From assembly GCF_013410355.1 (NCBI RefSeq), contig NZ_JACCFI010000001.1, positions 62,001-126,000 on the forward strand: a stretch of 64,000 bases of DNA, written 5' to 3'. Numbering within the stretch: position 1 is the stretch's first letter; each line of letters starts with the position of its first letter. The notes under the pieces were generated by a model. That model was not told the DNA's origin and did no database searches. It saw nothing but the letters and a program-made list of their open reading frames with translations. This document shows, in pieces, positions 31,710 through 39,965 of the stretch. The DNA comes from Agromyces hippuratus. GTDB taxonomy: Bacteria; Actinomycetota; Actinomycetes; Actinomycetales; Microbacteriaceae. Both the position numbers and the translations under genes were made by a program.

Positions 31710-32288
31710 ATGCTCGAAGAGGAATACCAGGAGCGCCGCGTGCTGCCGCCACACCTTCGGAAGCCCGTGCCCGCGGAGGCGCCGTTCGAGTACGCGATCC
31801 GCGACGCCGCCGCCACCGACCTGCCGGCCGTCCGCGAGATCTACAACTACTACGTCGCCAACTCCACGGTCACCTTCGACGAGGACGCGATGACCCTGCA
31901 GGAGTGGAAGGCGAAGTTCGCCTACCTCGAGAAGCTCGGCATGCCCTTCATCGTCGCCGAGTCGCCGAGCGGCCAGTTGCTCGGCTACGCCCTCGTGTCG
32001 CCGTGGAAGCCGAAGCGCGCCTACCGGTTCACAGTCGAGAACTCGATCTACCTCGGCCCCGCGGCATCCGGCAAGGGACTCGGCCGCGTGCTGCTCGCCG
32101 AGCTCATCGAACGCTCGAAGGCGGCTGGCCTCAAGGAGATGATCGCCGTCATCGCCGACCAGGGCGCCGAGGCCTCGATCGCGCTGCACGAGAAGTTCGG
32201 CTTCGAGGAGATCGGCCGCATGGGGCGTGTGGGCTTCAAGTTCGACCGCTGGCTCGGCACGGTACTGCTGCAGCGGTCGCTGAAGTAG
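31710..32288 (+). CDS. GNAT N-acetyltransferase, phosphinothricin-acetyltransferase-like
   Basis: A 192-residue GNAT enzyme. The N-terminal 25 residues are charged and precede the fold; IRDAAATDLPAVREIYNYYV and STVTFDED match the Pat/Bar group, and the acetyl-CoA loop is GKGLGRVLLAELIERSKAAG. Members acetylate phosphinothricin, methionine sulfone or other amino-acid analogues; the true substrate here is unknown. ATG 31710 lies 7 nt after TATTCT (31697-31702), leaderless. The earlier in-frame start at 31620 lies inside ung and is not supported. Confidence 0.85.
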   Translation: MLEEEYQERRVLPPHLRKPVPAEAPFEYAIRDAAATDLPAVREIYNYYVANSTVTFDEDAMTLQEWKAKFAYLEKLGMPFIVAESPSGQLLGYALVSPWKPKRAYRFTVENSIYLGPAASGKGLGRVLLAELIERSKAAGLKEMIAVIADQGAEASIALHEKFGFEEIGRMGRVGFKFDRWLGTVLLQRSLK

Positions 32289-32348
32289 CCGAGCGGATGC
32301 CGCGGCGCGCGTCGTCGACCGCGTCGTCGCGACGGCGTTCCGCGGGGC

Positions 32349-32966
32349 TCAGGTGAAGAAGCTGAGCTCGACCTCGGCCGCGAGCATCGCGAGCAGTGCC
32401 GACGCGAGCCCCGTCGCGAGCAGGAGTCCGGGGTGCGCCAGGCCGATCGCGATCCGTCGCAGGCTCGGACGATTTTCGAGCAGCGCATCGGGCACCTCGC
32501 TCCTCACGGGCGCCTCGCCCCAGCCTCGGAGACGTGCGAGGAACCAGGAGCAGCGCACGACGAGCGCGGCCCAGAGCACGGTCGCCGCCAGGGGCGTGAG
32601 TGCGGAGAGCACGTCGAATCCGATACCCGTGATCTCCTCCTCCTTGCCCTCGGCGGCGAGCTGGATCGAGGTCGAGATGGCGGCGCCGAGCACGACCGAT
32701 CCCGACCACGCGAAGAAGGCGAGCACGAGCGTCAGGTAGCGCGCGAAGAAGTGGCCGAACACCGAGGTGCGGTGCTCGAGGTGGTCGCGCGGCGTCGCGC
32801 GGAGCACGACGATCGTCGCGGTGAGGCTCGGGGCGACGAGCAGCACGACGAGCAGCGACCACGCCCAGGTCGGCCAGTCGAGGACCACGGCGACGACGAT
32901 GACGGCGCCGAACAGCGCCGCCCAGGCCGCGCCCCAGACGAGCGGATGCCTGGTGATCGCCTGCAT
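32349..32966 (-). CDS. Hypothetical membrane protein, 4-5 helices
   Basis: A 205-residue membrane protein I do not recognise. Helices are visible at about 8-30, 33-55, 72-97 and 115-135, with a last one at about 178-200. Between helices 2 and 3 is RATPRDHLEHRTSVFGHFFA. No enzymatic motif is seen. It is divergent from the amidase gene and its start codon lies 6 nt after a TATCGT element on its own strand, so it is probably leaderless. Confidence 0.8.
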   Translation of the reverse strand: MQAITRHPLVWGAAWAALFGAVIVVAVVLDWPTWAWSLLVVLLVAPSLTATIVVLRATPRDHLEHRTSVFGHFFARYLTLVLAFFAWSGSVVLGAAISTSIQLAAEGKEEEITGIGFDVLSALTPLAATVLWAALVVRCSWFLARLRGWGEAPVRSEVPDALLENRPSLRRIAIGLAHPGLLLATGLASALLAMLAAEVELSFFT

Positions 32967-33002
32967 GGCCTCACGATAGCGTCGTCCCCCCGGACGCGGC
33001 CG

Positions 33003-33008
33003 TAGGCT
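33003..33008 (+). promoter_or_regulatory. -10 element for leaderless amidase gene
   Basis: TAGGCT at 33003-33008 lies 6 nt before ATG 33015. Confidence 0.5.
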
Positions 33009-33014
33009 CGATGC

Positions 33015-34439
33015 ATGACGTCTCTGCACGATCACACGGCCCTCGAACTCCACCAGATGCTGCAGCGGGGCGACGTCTCGCCCGCCGAACTGACCGAGCA
33101 CTACCTCGCCCGCATCGAACGGCTGGACCCCGAGGTCGGCGCCTTCGCGACCGTCACGCCCGAGGCGGCGCTCGAACGGGCCCGCCACGTGACGGCCGAC
33201 GTGCCGAAGACCGCGCCGCTGTGGGGACTGCCCCTCGCCGACAAGGACCTGCACCTGCGGGCCGGCGTGCCCGCCCGCTTCGGATCCCGGGTCTTCACCG
33301 ACTTCGTGCCGGATGCCTCCGACGAGCTCGTGCAGGCGGTCGACGCGGCCGGGGCGGTCAGCCTCGGCAAGTCGCAGACCCCGGAGTTCGGGCTGCCCTC
33401 GTACACCGAGGGGGTCGGAACGACGCCGACGCGCAACCCGTGGGACCTCGCGCTCGGCGCGGGCGGCTCGAGCGGGGGAGCCGCGGCGGCCGTGGCATCC
33501 GGAATGCTGCCGTTCGCGCCCGGGTCCGACGGCGGCGGGTCCATCCGCATCCCGGCGGCCTCGTGCGGGCTCGTGGGCGTCAAGCCCAGCCGTGGCAGGG
33601 TGCCCGCCGGGTCCGGGCTCACGAGCCTCGCCGGGCTCGGCGTCGCCGGGCCGCTCGCGCGCACGGTCGCCGACGCTGCGCTGCTCCTCGACGGGCTGAT
33701 CGCGCCGTCGGGCTATCCGGCGGCGCACCGGTTCGCGCTGCGTGCGGCCGGCGACGACGGGCCGTTCCTCGGTGCTGCGATCCGGGGCGAGGGCCGGTTC
33801 CAGCTCGGCGTCATGACCGATTCTCCGTGGGACGACGCCTACGACATCGCGATCGCCCCCGAAGCGCGCGCTGCGCTCGACGTCGCCATCGAAGCCCTCG
33901 AGCGCCTCGGCCACGGCATGGAGGCGATGGCGCCCGCGCCGGAGCCGGGCTATTCCGAGGCGTTCCGCACGATCTGGCAGGCGGGAGCTGCGACGATCCC
34001 GGTCGACGGGGAGCCCGAGGCGCTGCTCGAGCCGTTGACGCGATGGCTGCTCGCCCGCGGCAGGGCGCTGCCGGCTCGTCAGCTCGCCGAGGCGCTCGCG
34101 TGGCTCACGGGGTTCGAGGAGCGCGTCATCCGCCGGTTCGCCTCGTACGACGCCGTGCTGACGCCGGCACTGGCCATGACGCCGCGACCGGTCGGCTGGT
34201 ACGACCCCGACGACGGCGAGCGCAACTTCGCCCAGCAGGTGCAGTTCACGCCGTTCACGTCGTTCGTGAACGTCTCGGGGCTGCCGGCGATCACCGTGCC
34301 CGTGTCGGAGACCTCGGGCGGCGTGCCGATGGGCGTGCAGCTCATCGGGCGCCCGGGCGGGGAGGCGACGCTCTTCTCGATCGCCGCGCAGCTCGAACGG
34401 CGGGTGGGGCGGAGCCGTCGGCACCCGGATATCTGGTGA
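33015..34439 (+). CDS. Amidase-signature family hydrolase
   Basis: A 474-residue amidase with the Ser-cisSer-Lys triad. The Lys is in LADKDLHLRAG (about 77), the cis-Ser in AGGSSGGAAAAVA (about 152-153) and the nucleophile Ser in DGGGSIRIPAASCG (about 176). PLWGLPLADKD and VNVSGLPAITVPVSE are also family blocks. The length is normal. It could act on amides, N-acyl amino acids or an indoleacetamide-type compound. It is not GatA, since no gatB or gatC is nearby and it has no operon partners. Confidence 0.9.
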   Translation: MTSLHDHTALELHQMLQRGDVSPAELTEHYLARIERLDPEVGAFATVTPEAALERARHVTADVPKTAPLWGLPLADKDLHLRAGVPARFGSRVFTDFVPDASDELVQAVDAAGAVSLGKSQTPEFGLPSYTEGVGTTPTRNPWDLALGAGGSSGGAAAAVASGMLPFAPGSDGGGSIRIPAASCGLVGVKPSRGRVPAGSGLTSLAGLGVAGPLARTVADAALLLDGLIAPSGYPAAHRFALRAAGDDGPFLGAAIRGEGRFQLGVMTDSPWDDAYDIAIAPEARAALDVAIEALERLGHGMEAMAPAPEPGYSEAFRTIWQAGAATIPVDGEPEALLEPLTRWLLARGRALPARQLAEALAWLTGFEERVIRRFASYDAVLTPALAMTPRPVGWYDPDDGERNFAQQVQFTPFTSFVNVSGLPAITVPVSETSGGVPMGVQLIGRPGGEATLFSIAAQLERRVGRSRRHPDIW

Positions 34440-34509
34440 TCGTCAGCGCGCGCCGGGCCGCGCCGAGAGGTCTGCCCGACGGTCTGTGACGGCCGATTGC
34501 GGGACCGGG

Positions 34510-34540
34510 TTGACGGAGTTAGGTAAGCCTCACCTATAGT
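34510..34540 (+). promoter_or_regulatory. Promoter with IdeR/DtxR iron box for siderophore operon
   Basis: TTAGGTAAGCCTCACCTAT at 34519-34537 matches the DtxR/IdeR consensus (TTAGGTTAGSCTAACCTAA) at 16 of 19 positions. It lies between a TTGACG -35 (34510-34515) and a TATAGT -10 (34535-34540), and overlaps the -10, so iron-loaded repressor would block the promoter. The -10 is 7 nt from ATG 34548, so the transcript is likely leaderless. Confidence 0.85.
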
Positions 34541-34547
34541 TGAAGTC

Positions 34548-35420
34548 ATGCTCGGTCTCGACCTCACCCTCTCCTACGACGGCGCCCCCGTGGTGCACGG
34601 CGCGGAGATCCACCTCGAACCGGGTAAGGTCACCGCGCTCGTCGGCCCGAACGGCAGCGGCAAGTCGACGCTGCTGCGCTCGCTCGCCCGCCTGCACCGG
34701 CCCGACGCCGGTCGCGTGCTGCTCGCAGCCGACGACGGCCACACCATCAGCGAGGGGGCGCACGGCACCGAGCCCGCCGACCTCCTCGAGCACGGCATCG
34801 ACGCCGCCTCGTTGAACGGTCGCGAGTTCGCCCGGCGCGTCACCCTGCTCGCCCAGAGCCGGCCGACCCCCGGCGGCATCACCGTGCGCGAGCTCGTCGA
34901 GTTCGGCCGGCACCCGCACCGCGGCCGATGGATCGCCGGCGACGCCGACGGCGCCGCGATCGTCGTTCGCGCCATGGAGCTCACGGGCGTCGCCGAATTC
35001 GCCGAGCAGCCCGTCGACCGCCTCTCGGGCGGTCAGTTGCAGCGTGTGTGGCTCGCCTCGTGCCTCGCGCAGGACACGAGCGTGCTCCTGCTCGACGAAC
35101 CGACCACCTATCTCGACCTGCGCTACCAGGTCGAGCTCCTCGACCTGATTCGCGAGCTCGCCGACGAGCACGGGGTCACCATCGGCGTCGTGCTCCACGA
35201 CCTCGACCAGGCCGCCGCCGTCGCCGACCGGGTGGTGCTGCTCGAATCCGGCCGCGTCCGCGCCGTCGGCACCCCCGCCGAGGTGCTCGTCTCCGACGTG
35301 CTGAGCTCGGCCTACGGCATCCGCGTCGACGTCGAGGTCGACGACCGCGGCTGCATCACGACGTGCCCCATCGGCCGCTACAACACCCGCCAACGCGTCG
35401 CACGACTCGCCGTCGCCTAG
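34548..35420 (+). CDS. Ferric-siderophore ABC transporter, ATP-binding protein (FecE/FepC-like)
   Basis: A 290-residue ATPase that powers iron-complex import. Walker A is GPNGSGKST at 33-41, the Q-loop is in LLAQSRPTPGG (about 100-110), the signature LSGGQLQR at 159-166, and Walker B VLLLDEPTTYLDLRYQ at about 179-194, with the TTYLD(L/I) block typical of FecCD-linked ATPases. A C-terminal segment after residue 265 carries a CITTC sequence of unknown function. Controlled by the iron box at 34519-34537. It leads the operon with the binding protein, permease and SIP genes following. Confidence 0.93.
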   Translation: MLGLDLTLSYDGAPVVHGAEIHLEPGKVTALVGPNGSGKSTLLRSLARLHRPDAGRVLLAADDGHTISEGAHGTEPADLLEHGIDAASLNGREFARRVTLLAQSRPTPGGITVRELVEFGRHPHRGRWIAGDADGAAIVVRAMELTGVAEFAEQPVDRLSGGQLQRVWLASCLAQDTSVLLLDEPTTYLDLRYQVELLDLIRELADEHGVTIGVVLHDLDQAAAVADRVVLLESGRVRAVGTPAEVLVSDVLSSAYGIRVDVEVDDRGCITTCPIGRYNTRQRVARLAVA

Positions 35421-35486
35421 CACGGCGCCACCCCGAAACCCCCCTCGCGTGGGACACCCATGCCCGCGCACCGATCGAAGGACATC

Positions 35487-36467
35487 ATGAGAAGAGCTGC
35501 CGTCACCCGGCCGACCATCGCCCTGACCGCCCTCGCCGCGGCATCCGTGCTGCTGCTGACCGGCTGCGGCACGACCGAGGAGGCCGGTGCAGCGAGCGGT
35601 GATGCCGCGATCGTCATCACCGACGACCGCGGCGAATCGGTCGAGCTCGCCGCCCCCGCGGAGAAGATCGTCGCCCTCGAGTGGAACACCGCCGAGAACC
35701 TCGTCGCACTCGGCGTCATGCCGGTCGGCGTCGCCGACGTCGAAGGCTACGGCGCCTGGGTGAAGTCCGAGGCCCTCGACGACAGCGTCACGGATGTCGG
35801 CGGCCGCGGCGAGCCCTCGGTCGACGCGATCGCCGGCCTCGCGCCCGACCTCGTGCTGACCACCACCGACCTCTCGGAGTCGGTCATCGCGCAGATCGAG
35901 GAGTTCGCCCCCGTGCTCGTCGTGCGCGGCGCCGACGCCTCGAACCCCATCGGCCAGATGGAGTCGAACCTCGAGCGCATCGCGACCGCCACCGGTCACG
36001 AGGCCGAGGGCGAGGAACTGCTCGCCGGCTTCGACGAGAAGCTCGCCGAGGGCAAGGCGGCGCTCGAGGCCGCGGGTCTCGCCGGTGCCCCGTTCATGAT
36101 GAGCGACTCCTGGGCGACTGGCGGCCAGGTCTCGATCCGCCCGTTCGCCGAGGGCGCGCTGCTGACCGCCGTGACCGAGGAGCTCGGCCTCGAGAACGCC
36201 TGGACCGGTGAGGGCGACGCCGACTACGGCCTCGGCTCGACGGACGTCGAGGGCCTCACCGCCGTCGGCGACGTGGAGTTCCTCTACATCACGAACGGCG
36301 AGGCCGACGCCTACCAGGTCGAGCTCGCGGACAACGCCGTGTGGACGTCGCTGCCGTTCGTGCAGAGCGGCAAGGTGCACCGCCTGCCCGACGGCATCTG
36401 GATGTTCGGCGGCCCCTCGTCGATGAACGACTACATCGATGCCGTCGTCGCGACCCTTGCCGGCTGA
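35487..36467 (+). CDS. Ferric-siderophore-binding lipoprotein (FecB/FepB-like)
   Basis: The substrate receptor, 326 residues. The signal peptide has the lipobox VLLLTGC (lipidated Cys at about 27). The mature part begins after an Ala/Gly-rich linker with ITDDRGESVELAAPAEKIVALEW, and GRGEPSVDAIAGLAPDLVLT is the conserved block of family 8 binding proteins. GAAGGA at 35477-35482 fixes ATG 35487; the in-frame start at 35460 would not give a proper signal peptide. Its gene overlaps the permease ORF by 29 nt if the latter starts at 36439. The siderophore is not identifiable. Confidence 0.92.
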   Translation: MRRAAVTRPTIALTALAAASVLLLTGCGTTEEAGAASGDAAIVITDDRGESVELAAPAEKIVALEWNTAENLVALGVMPVGVADVEGYGAWVKSEALDDSVTDVGGRGEPSVDAIAGLAPDLVLTTTDLSESVIAQIEEFAPVLVVRGADASNPIGQMESNLERIATATGHEAEGEELLAGFDEKLAEGKAALEAAGLAGAPFMMSDSWATGGQVSIRPFAEGALLTAVTEELGLENAWTGEGDADYGLGSTDVEGLTAVGDVEFLYITNGEADAYQVELADNAVWTSLPFVQSGKVHRLPDGIWMFGGPSSMNDYIDAVVATLAG

Positions 36468-38547
36468 ACAGGCTGAAGCACTGATTCCCGCCCGAGGCGG
36501 GGCCACCCGGCCTCGCCTCGGCGCGGTGCTCCTCATCGCGCTCGGGCTCGTCGTCGCGACGCTGCTCGCCGCGGTGCATGTGACGCAGGGCTCGGCGGAT
36601 GTCGGCCTGCCCGAGCTGCTCGGACTCCTCACCGGTGCGTCCGACGACCAGTCGGCCGCGGTGCTCCTCGCCTCGCGGATGCCGCGCCTCGCCGCCGGCG
36701 TGCTCATCGGCGTCGCCCTCGGCGTCGCGGGTCTCGTGATGCAGAGCATCTCGCGAAACGTGCTCGCCTCGCCCGACACCCTCGCGGTCAACGCCGGCTC
36801 GTACCTCGCGGTCGTCGCGGTCGCGGCGTTCGGCATCGCGCTGCCCGTCGCGGGCGGCGGCGTGGTCGCCTTCCTCGGCGGCCTCGCGGCGGCCGGTCTC
36901 GTGCTCGCCCTCTCGGCGGGCGGCGCTCGCGGGGGCGGCACCGTGCGCCTCGTGCTCGCCGGATCGGCGATCGCGCTCGCCCTCAGCGCGCTGACCACGA
37001 TGCTGCTGCTGCTCTTCCCCGAGCGCACCGAGGGCCTCTTCGCATGGGGCAACGGCACACTCGCCCAGACGGGCATGGAGCCGATGCTCCTCTTCGGCCC
37101 GGTCGTGCTGCTCGCGGTCGCCGCGCTCCTCCTCTTCGCGCGCCGGTTCGACCTCATCGCGCTCGGCGAGGACACCGCCACGGTGCTGGGCGTGCCGGTG
37201 CGTCGCACCCGCCTCATCGGCCTGCTGATCTCCGTGCTGCTCTCGGCGGCCGCCGTCACCGTCGCCGGACCCATCGGCTTCGTCGGCCTCGCGGCGCCCG
37301 CGATCGTGCGTCTCATCGCCGTGCGCGTGCCCGGCATGCAGCGGCACGTGCTGCTCATCCCCGCCGCGGCCGTCATGGGCGTCATCGTCGTACTCGGCGC
37401 CGACGTGCTGCTGCGTCTCGCGTTCGGCGGGCAGGCGGCCGTCGAGGTCCCGACGGGTGTCGTCACCACGATCTTCGGCGCGGTGTTCCTCATCGCGCTC
37501 GCCCTGCGCGCCCGCGCCTCCTCCGAGAGCAGCACCGGGTTCGTCATCGGCGCCGGGCTCTCGCCGCGCGGGCGCGGGCTCGTGATCGCGGCATCCGCCG
37601 TGCTGCTCGTCGTGCTCGCGTTCGTCTCGCTGCTCCTCGGCGACGCCAAGATGCTCGGCGGCGACGTGCTCAACTGGATGACCGGGCAGGCCGGGCCGCT
37701 CGTCGAGTTCGTGATGAACACGCGTGCGCCCCGCGTCGCCGCGGCGATCCTCGCCGGCGCCGCGCTCGCACTCGCCGGCACCGTCGTGCAAGCGGTCTCG
37801 CGCAACCCGCTCGCGGAGCCCGCCATCCTCGGCGTCACCGGAGGCGCCGGTGTCGGCGCCGTGCTCGTGATCACCTTCTGGCCGCTCGCGACGTTCCTCG
37901 GCGTGACGGTCGGCGGGCTCGCCGGTGCCGCGCTCGCGGCGCTCATCGTGTTCGGGCTGGCGATGCGGGGCGGCCTCGCCTCGACGCGGCTCATCCTGAT
38001 CGGGCTCGGCGTCTCGGCCGCCGCAGGGGCCATCACCTCGATGCTCATCATCGCGACCGACCCCTACAACGCGGCGAAGGCGCTCACCTGGATGTCGGGC
38101 TCCACCTACGGACGCACCTTCCCCCAGCTGATCCCGCTCGCGATCGTGATCCTCGTCGCCGTGCCGCTCCTCGCCTCGGCGCGCCGCGAACTCGACCTGC
38201 TCGCCTTCGACGACGACACCCCGCGCGTGCTCGGCGTGCGGCTCGGCTCGGCGCGCCTCGGCCTGCTCGCCGTCAGCGTCGCGCTCACGGCGACCGCGGT
38301 CTCGGCGGTCGGCGTCATCGGCTTCGTCGGTCTCGTCGCACCGCACGCCGCGCGGGCGCTCGTCGGCTCCCGGCACGCCCTCGTGCTGCCCCTGGCGGCG
38401 CTGCTCGGCGCGCTGCTCGTGTGCGTCGCCGACACGCTCGGCCGCACGGTCATCGCGCCGGCTCAGCTGCCCGCCGGCCTGCTCACCGCGGTCGTCGGCG
38501 CCCCCTACTTCGTCTGGCTGCTCTGGCGTTCGCGCCGGAGCGCCTGA
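36439..38547 (+). CDS. Ferric-siderophore ABC permease, fused FecCD dimer
   Basis: A 702-residue protein with two permease halves in one chain, as in FhuB. Half one runs to about residue 350 (MPRLAAGVLIGVALGVAGLV, then GPIGFVGLAAPAIVRL) and half two repeats it (APRVAAAILAGAALALAGTV, then GVIGFVGLVAPHAARAL), each with about ten helices and the conserved Gly-rich coupling loop contacting the ATPase. In most operons fecC and fecD are separate. ATG 36439 overlaps the binding-protein gene by 29 nt; TTG 36457 would reduce the overlap to 11 nt and could be the true start. No other permease gene is present. Confidence 0.92.
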   Translation: MPSSRPLPAEQAEALIPARGGATRPRLGAVLLIALGLVVATLLAAVHVTQGSADVGLPELLGLLTGASDDQSAAVLLASRMPRLAAGVLIGVALGVAGLVMQSISRNVLASPDTLAVNAGSYLAVVAVAAFGIALPVAGGGVVAFLGGLAAAGLVLALSAGGARGGGTVRLVLAGSAIALALSALTTMLLLLFPERTEGLFAWGNGTLAQTGMEPMLLFGPVVLLAVAALLLFARRFDLIALGEDTATVLGVPVRRTRLIGLLISVLLSAAAVTVAGPIGFVGLAAPAIVRLIAVRVPGMQRHVLLIPAAAVMGVIVVLGADVLLRLAFGGQAAVEVPTGVVTTIFGAVFLIALALRARASSESSTGFVIGAGLSPRGRGLVIAASAVLLVVLAFVSLLLGDAKMLGGDVLNWMTGQAGPLVEFVMNTRAPRVAAAILAGAALALAGTVVQAVSRNPLAEPAILGVTGGAGVGAVLVITFWPLATFLGVTVGGLAGAALAALIVFGLAMRGGLASTRLILIGLGVSAAAGAITSMLIIATDPYNAAKALTWMSGSTYGRTFPQLIPLAIVILVAVPLLASARRELDLLAFDDDTPRVLGVRLGSARLGLLAVSVALTATAVSAVGVIGFVGLVAPHAARALVGSRHALVLPLAALLGALLVCVADTLGRTVIAPAQLPAGLLTAVVGAPYFVWLLWRSRRSA

Positions 38548-38584
38548 CCCACGACCCTTCGCCCTTCCGACAGGAGAACTTCGC

Positions 38585-39523
38585 ATGGCCAAGCCCGGAT
38601 ACCGAGTGTTCGACACGAGTGTCGCCGAGATCCAGCGGATGTCGCCGCACTTCGTGCGCGTGACCTTCCGCTCCGACGACCTGCGGGAGTTCGGCTGGGA
38701 CGGCCCCGATCAGCGCATCAAGGTCGTGCTCCCGCTCGCCACGAGCGGGTTCGACGACGTTCCGTTCGAGGGGGACTGGTACGCGTCGTGGCGCGCGCTG
38801 CCCGACGACCGTCGCAACCCGATCCGCACCTACACGATCCGCTCGTCGCGCCCCGCGCTCGGGGAGCTCGACGTCGACTTCGTCGCCCACGGCGACAGCG
38901 GGCCGGCGTCGCGCTGGATCGCGGCGGCGGCCATCGGCGACCGCATGCTGATCATCGGCCCCGATGCGACGAGCGACGAGGAGTCGGGCGGGTGGGAGTG
39001 GAAGCCCGGCGCGGCGCGCACACTGCTCATCGCGGGTGACGAGACGGCGGTGCCCGCGGTCGGCGCGATCCTCGAGCAGTTGCCCGCGGATGCGCGGGGA
39101 GCGGTGTTCCTCGAGGTGCCCGAGGCGGGCGATGTGCTCGAGCTGCGCGCGCCCGCGGGCGTCGACGTGCACTGGCTGTCGCGCGGCGACGCGGCGAGCG
39201 CGCAGGCGGGGCAGACCCAGTACGGCGCCCGACTCGTCGACGCCGTCACCGGATGGGCGGACGCCTGGGTCGCGGCAGATCCCGCGGCCGCAGCGGTTCC
39301 GGCCGCCGCCCCCGCTGCGGCTCGCGAGCTGCCGGCGCTCGACGACGACGAGATCCTCTGGGAGGTGCCCGCCGCCACCGACGACGGCGGGCTCTACGCC
39401 TGGCTCGCGGGCGAGGCCTCGGCGATCACGACCCTGCGTCGCCACCTCGTGAAGGGCATCGGCGTCGATCGGCGCCGGGTCGCGTTCATGGGGTACTGGA
39501 AGCTCGGGCGCGCCGAGGGGTAG
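38585..39523 (+). CDS. Siderophore-interacting protein (FAD-dependent ferric-siderophore reductase)
   Basis: A 312-residue SIP/ViuB-family flavoprotein that reduces ferric siderophores to release iron. The FAD-binding motif is NPIRTYTIRSSRP (about 79-91), followed by GDRMLIIGPDATSDEESGG. A C-terminal NAD(P)H-like domain ends GVDRRRVAFMGYWKLGRAE, the signature end of SIPs. AGGAG at 38572-38576 precedes ATG 38585. A linker rich in Ala/Pro (about 240-265) lies between the domains. Last gene of the iron operon; its end overlaps the convergent HExxH gene by 38 nt. Confidence 0.93.
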   Translation: MAKPGYRVFDTSVAEIQRMSPHFVRVTFRSDDLREFGWDGPDQRIKVVLPLATSGFDDVPFEGDWYASWRALPDDRRNPIRTYTIRSSRPALGELDVDFVAHGDSGPASRWIAAAAIGDRMLIIGPDATSDEESGGWEWKPGAARTLLIAGDETAVPAVGAILEQLPADARGAVFLEVPEAGDVLELRAPAGVDVHWLSRGDAASAQAGQTQYGARLVDAVTGWADAWVAADPAAAAVPAAAPAAARELPALDDDEILWEVPAATDDGGLYAWLAGEASAITTLRRHLVKGIGVDRRRVAFMGYWKLGRAEG

Positions 39524-39965
39524 GCAGGTAGCCGCCCGCCTCGAGTCCCGCCTCGATCTCGAAGCGGTTCTTCAGCGGGTCGCGCCCGGCGACGAGGTAG
39601 AGCAGCGGGAAGAGCATGCCGTACTTCAGCCACTGCTCCTTGTGCACGGCCTCGTGGCCGAGCACGCGCTCCCCGATGTTGCGATTCGTGAGGTAGCAGC
39701 CGCCGACGCACGAGCCGCCCCGGCCGAAGGTCCACTTCGGCATGCCCGTGAAGACGAAGAGGCCGTGGCGGCGTTCGACTCTGCCGGTGCTCCAGATGAA
39801 GCCCCAGGTGAAGCCGACGGCGGTCGCCCACCAGTAGCCGAGGCGGCTGATGGGGGAGTCGGTCAGGCGGATGCGGAGCGTTCCGTCGCCCGAGCGCTCG
39901 GGCCGATCAGCGGTCGCGCCGCCGCTCGTGTCCGGGGCGGCGGCGTCACCCACGCCGCCGCTCAT
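39486..39965 (-). CDS. HExxH-containing protein of unknown function
   Basis: A 159-residue protein I cannot place in a named family. After a disordered acidic N-terminus (about 40 residues) come a hydrophobic segment (YWWATAVGFTWGFIWST), a Cys pair (GGSCVGGCYLTNRN), the sequence GHEAVHKEQWLKYG (HExxH, about 104-108) and a second hydrophobic stretch (LLYLVAG). HExxH suggests a zinc-metallopeptidase-like site, but no third ligand can be fixed. Its start overlaps the flavoprotein gene's stop by 4 nt (ATGA). Its last 13 codons lie antisense within the end of the SIP gene. Confidence 0.72.
   Translation of the reverse strand: MSGGVGDAAAPDTSGGATADRPERSGDGTLRIRLTDSPISRLGYWWATAVGFTWGFIWSTGRVERRHGLFVFTGMPKWTFGRGGSCVGGCYLTNRNIGERVLGHEAVHKEQWLKYGMLFPLLYLVAGRDPLKNRFEIEAGLEAGGYLPTPRRARASSTP

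Noticed and set aside
33015..34439. The amidase as GatA of the tRNA amidotransferase
   Set aside because: No gatB or gatC is adjacent and the sequence fits general amidases.
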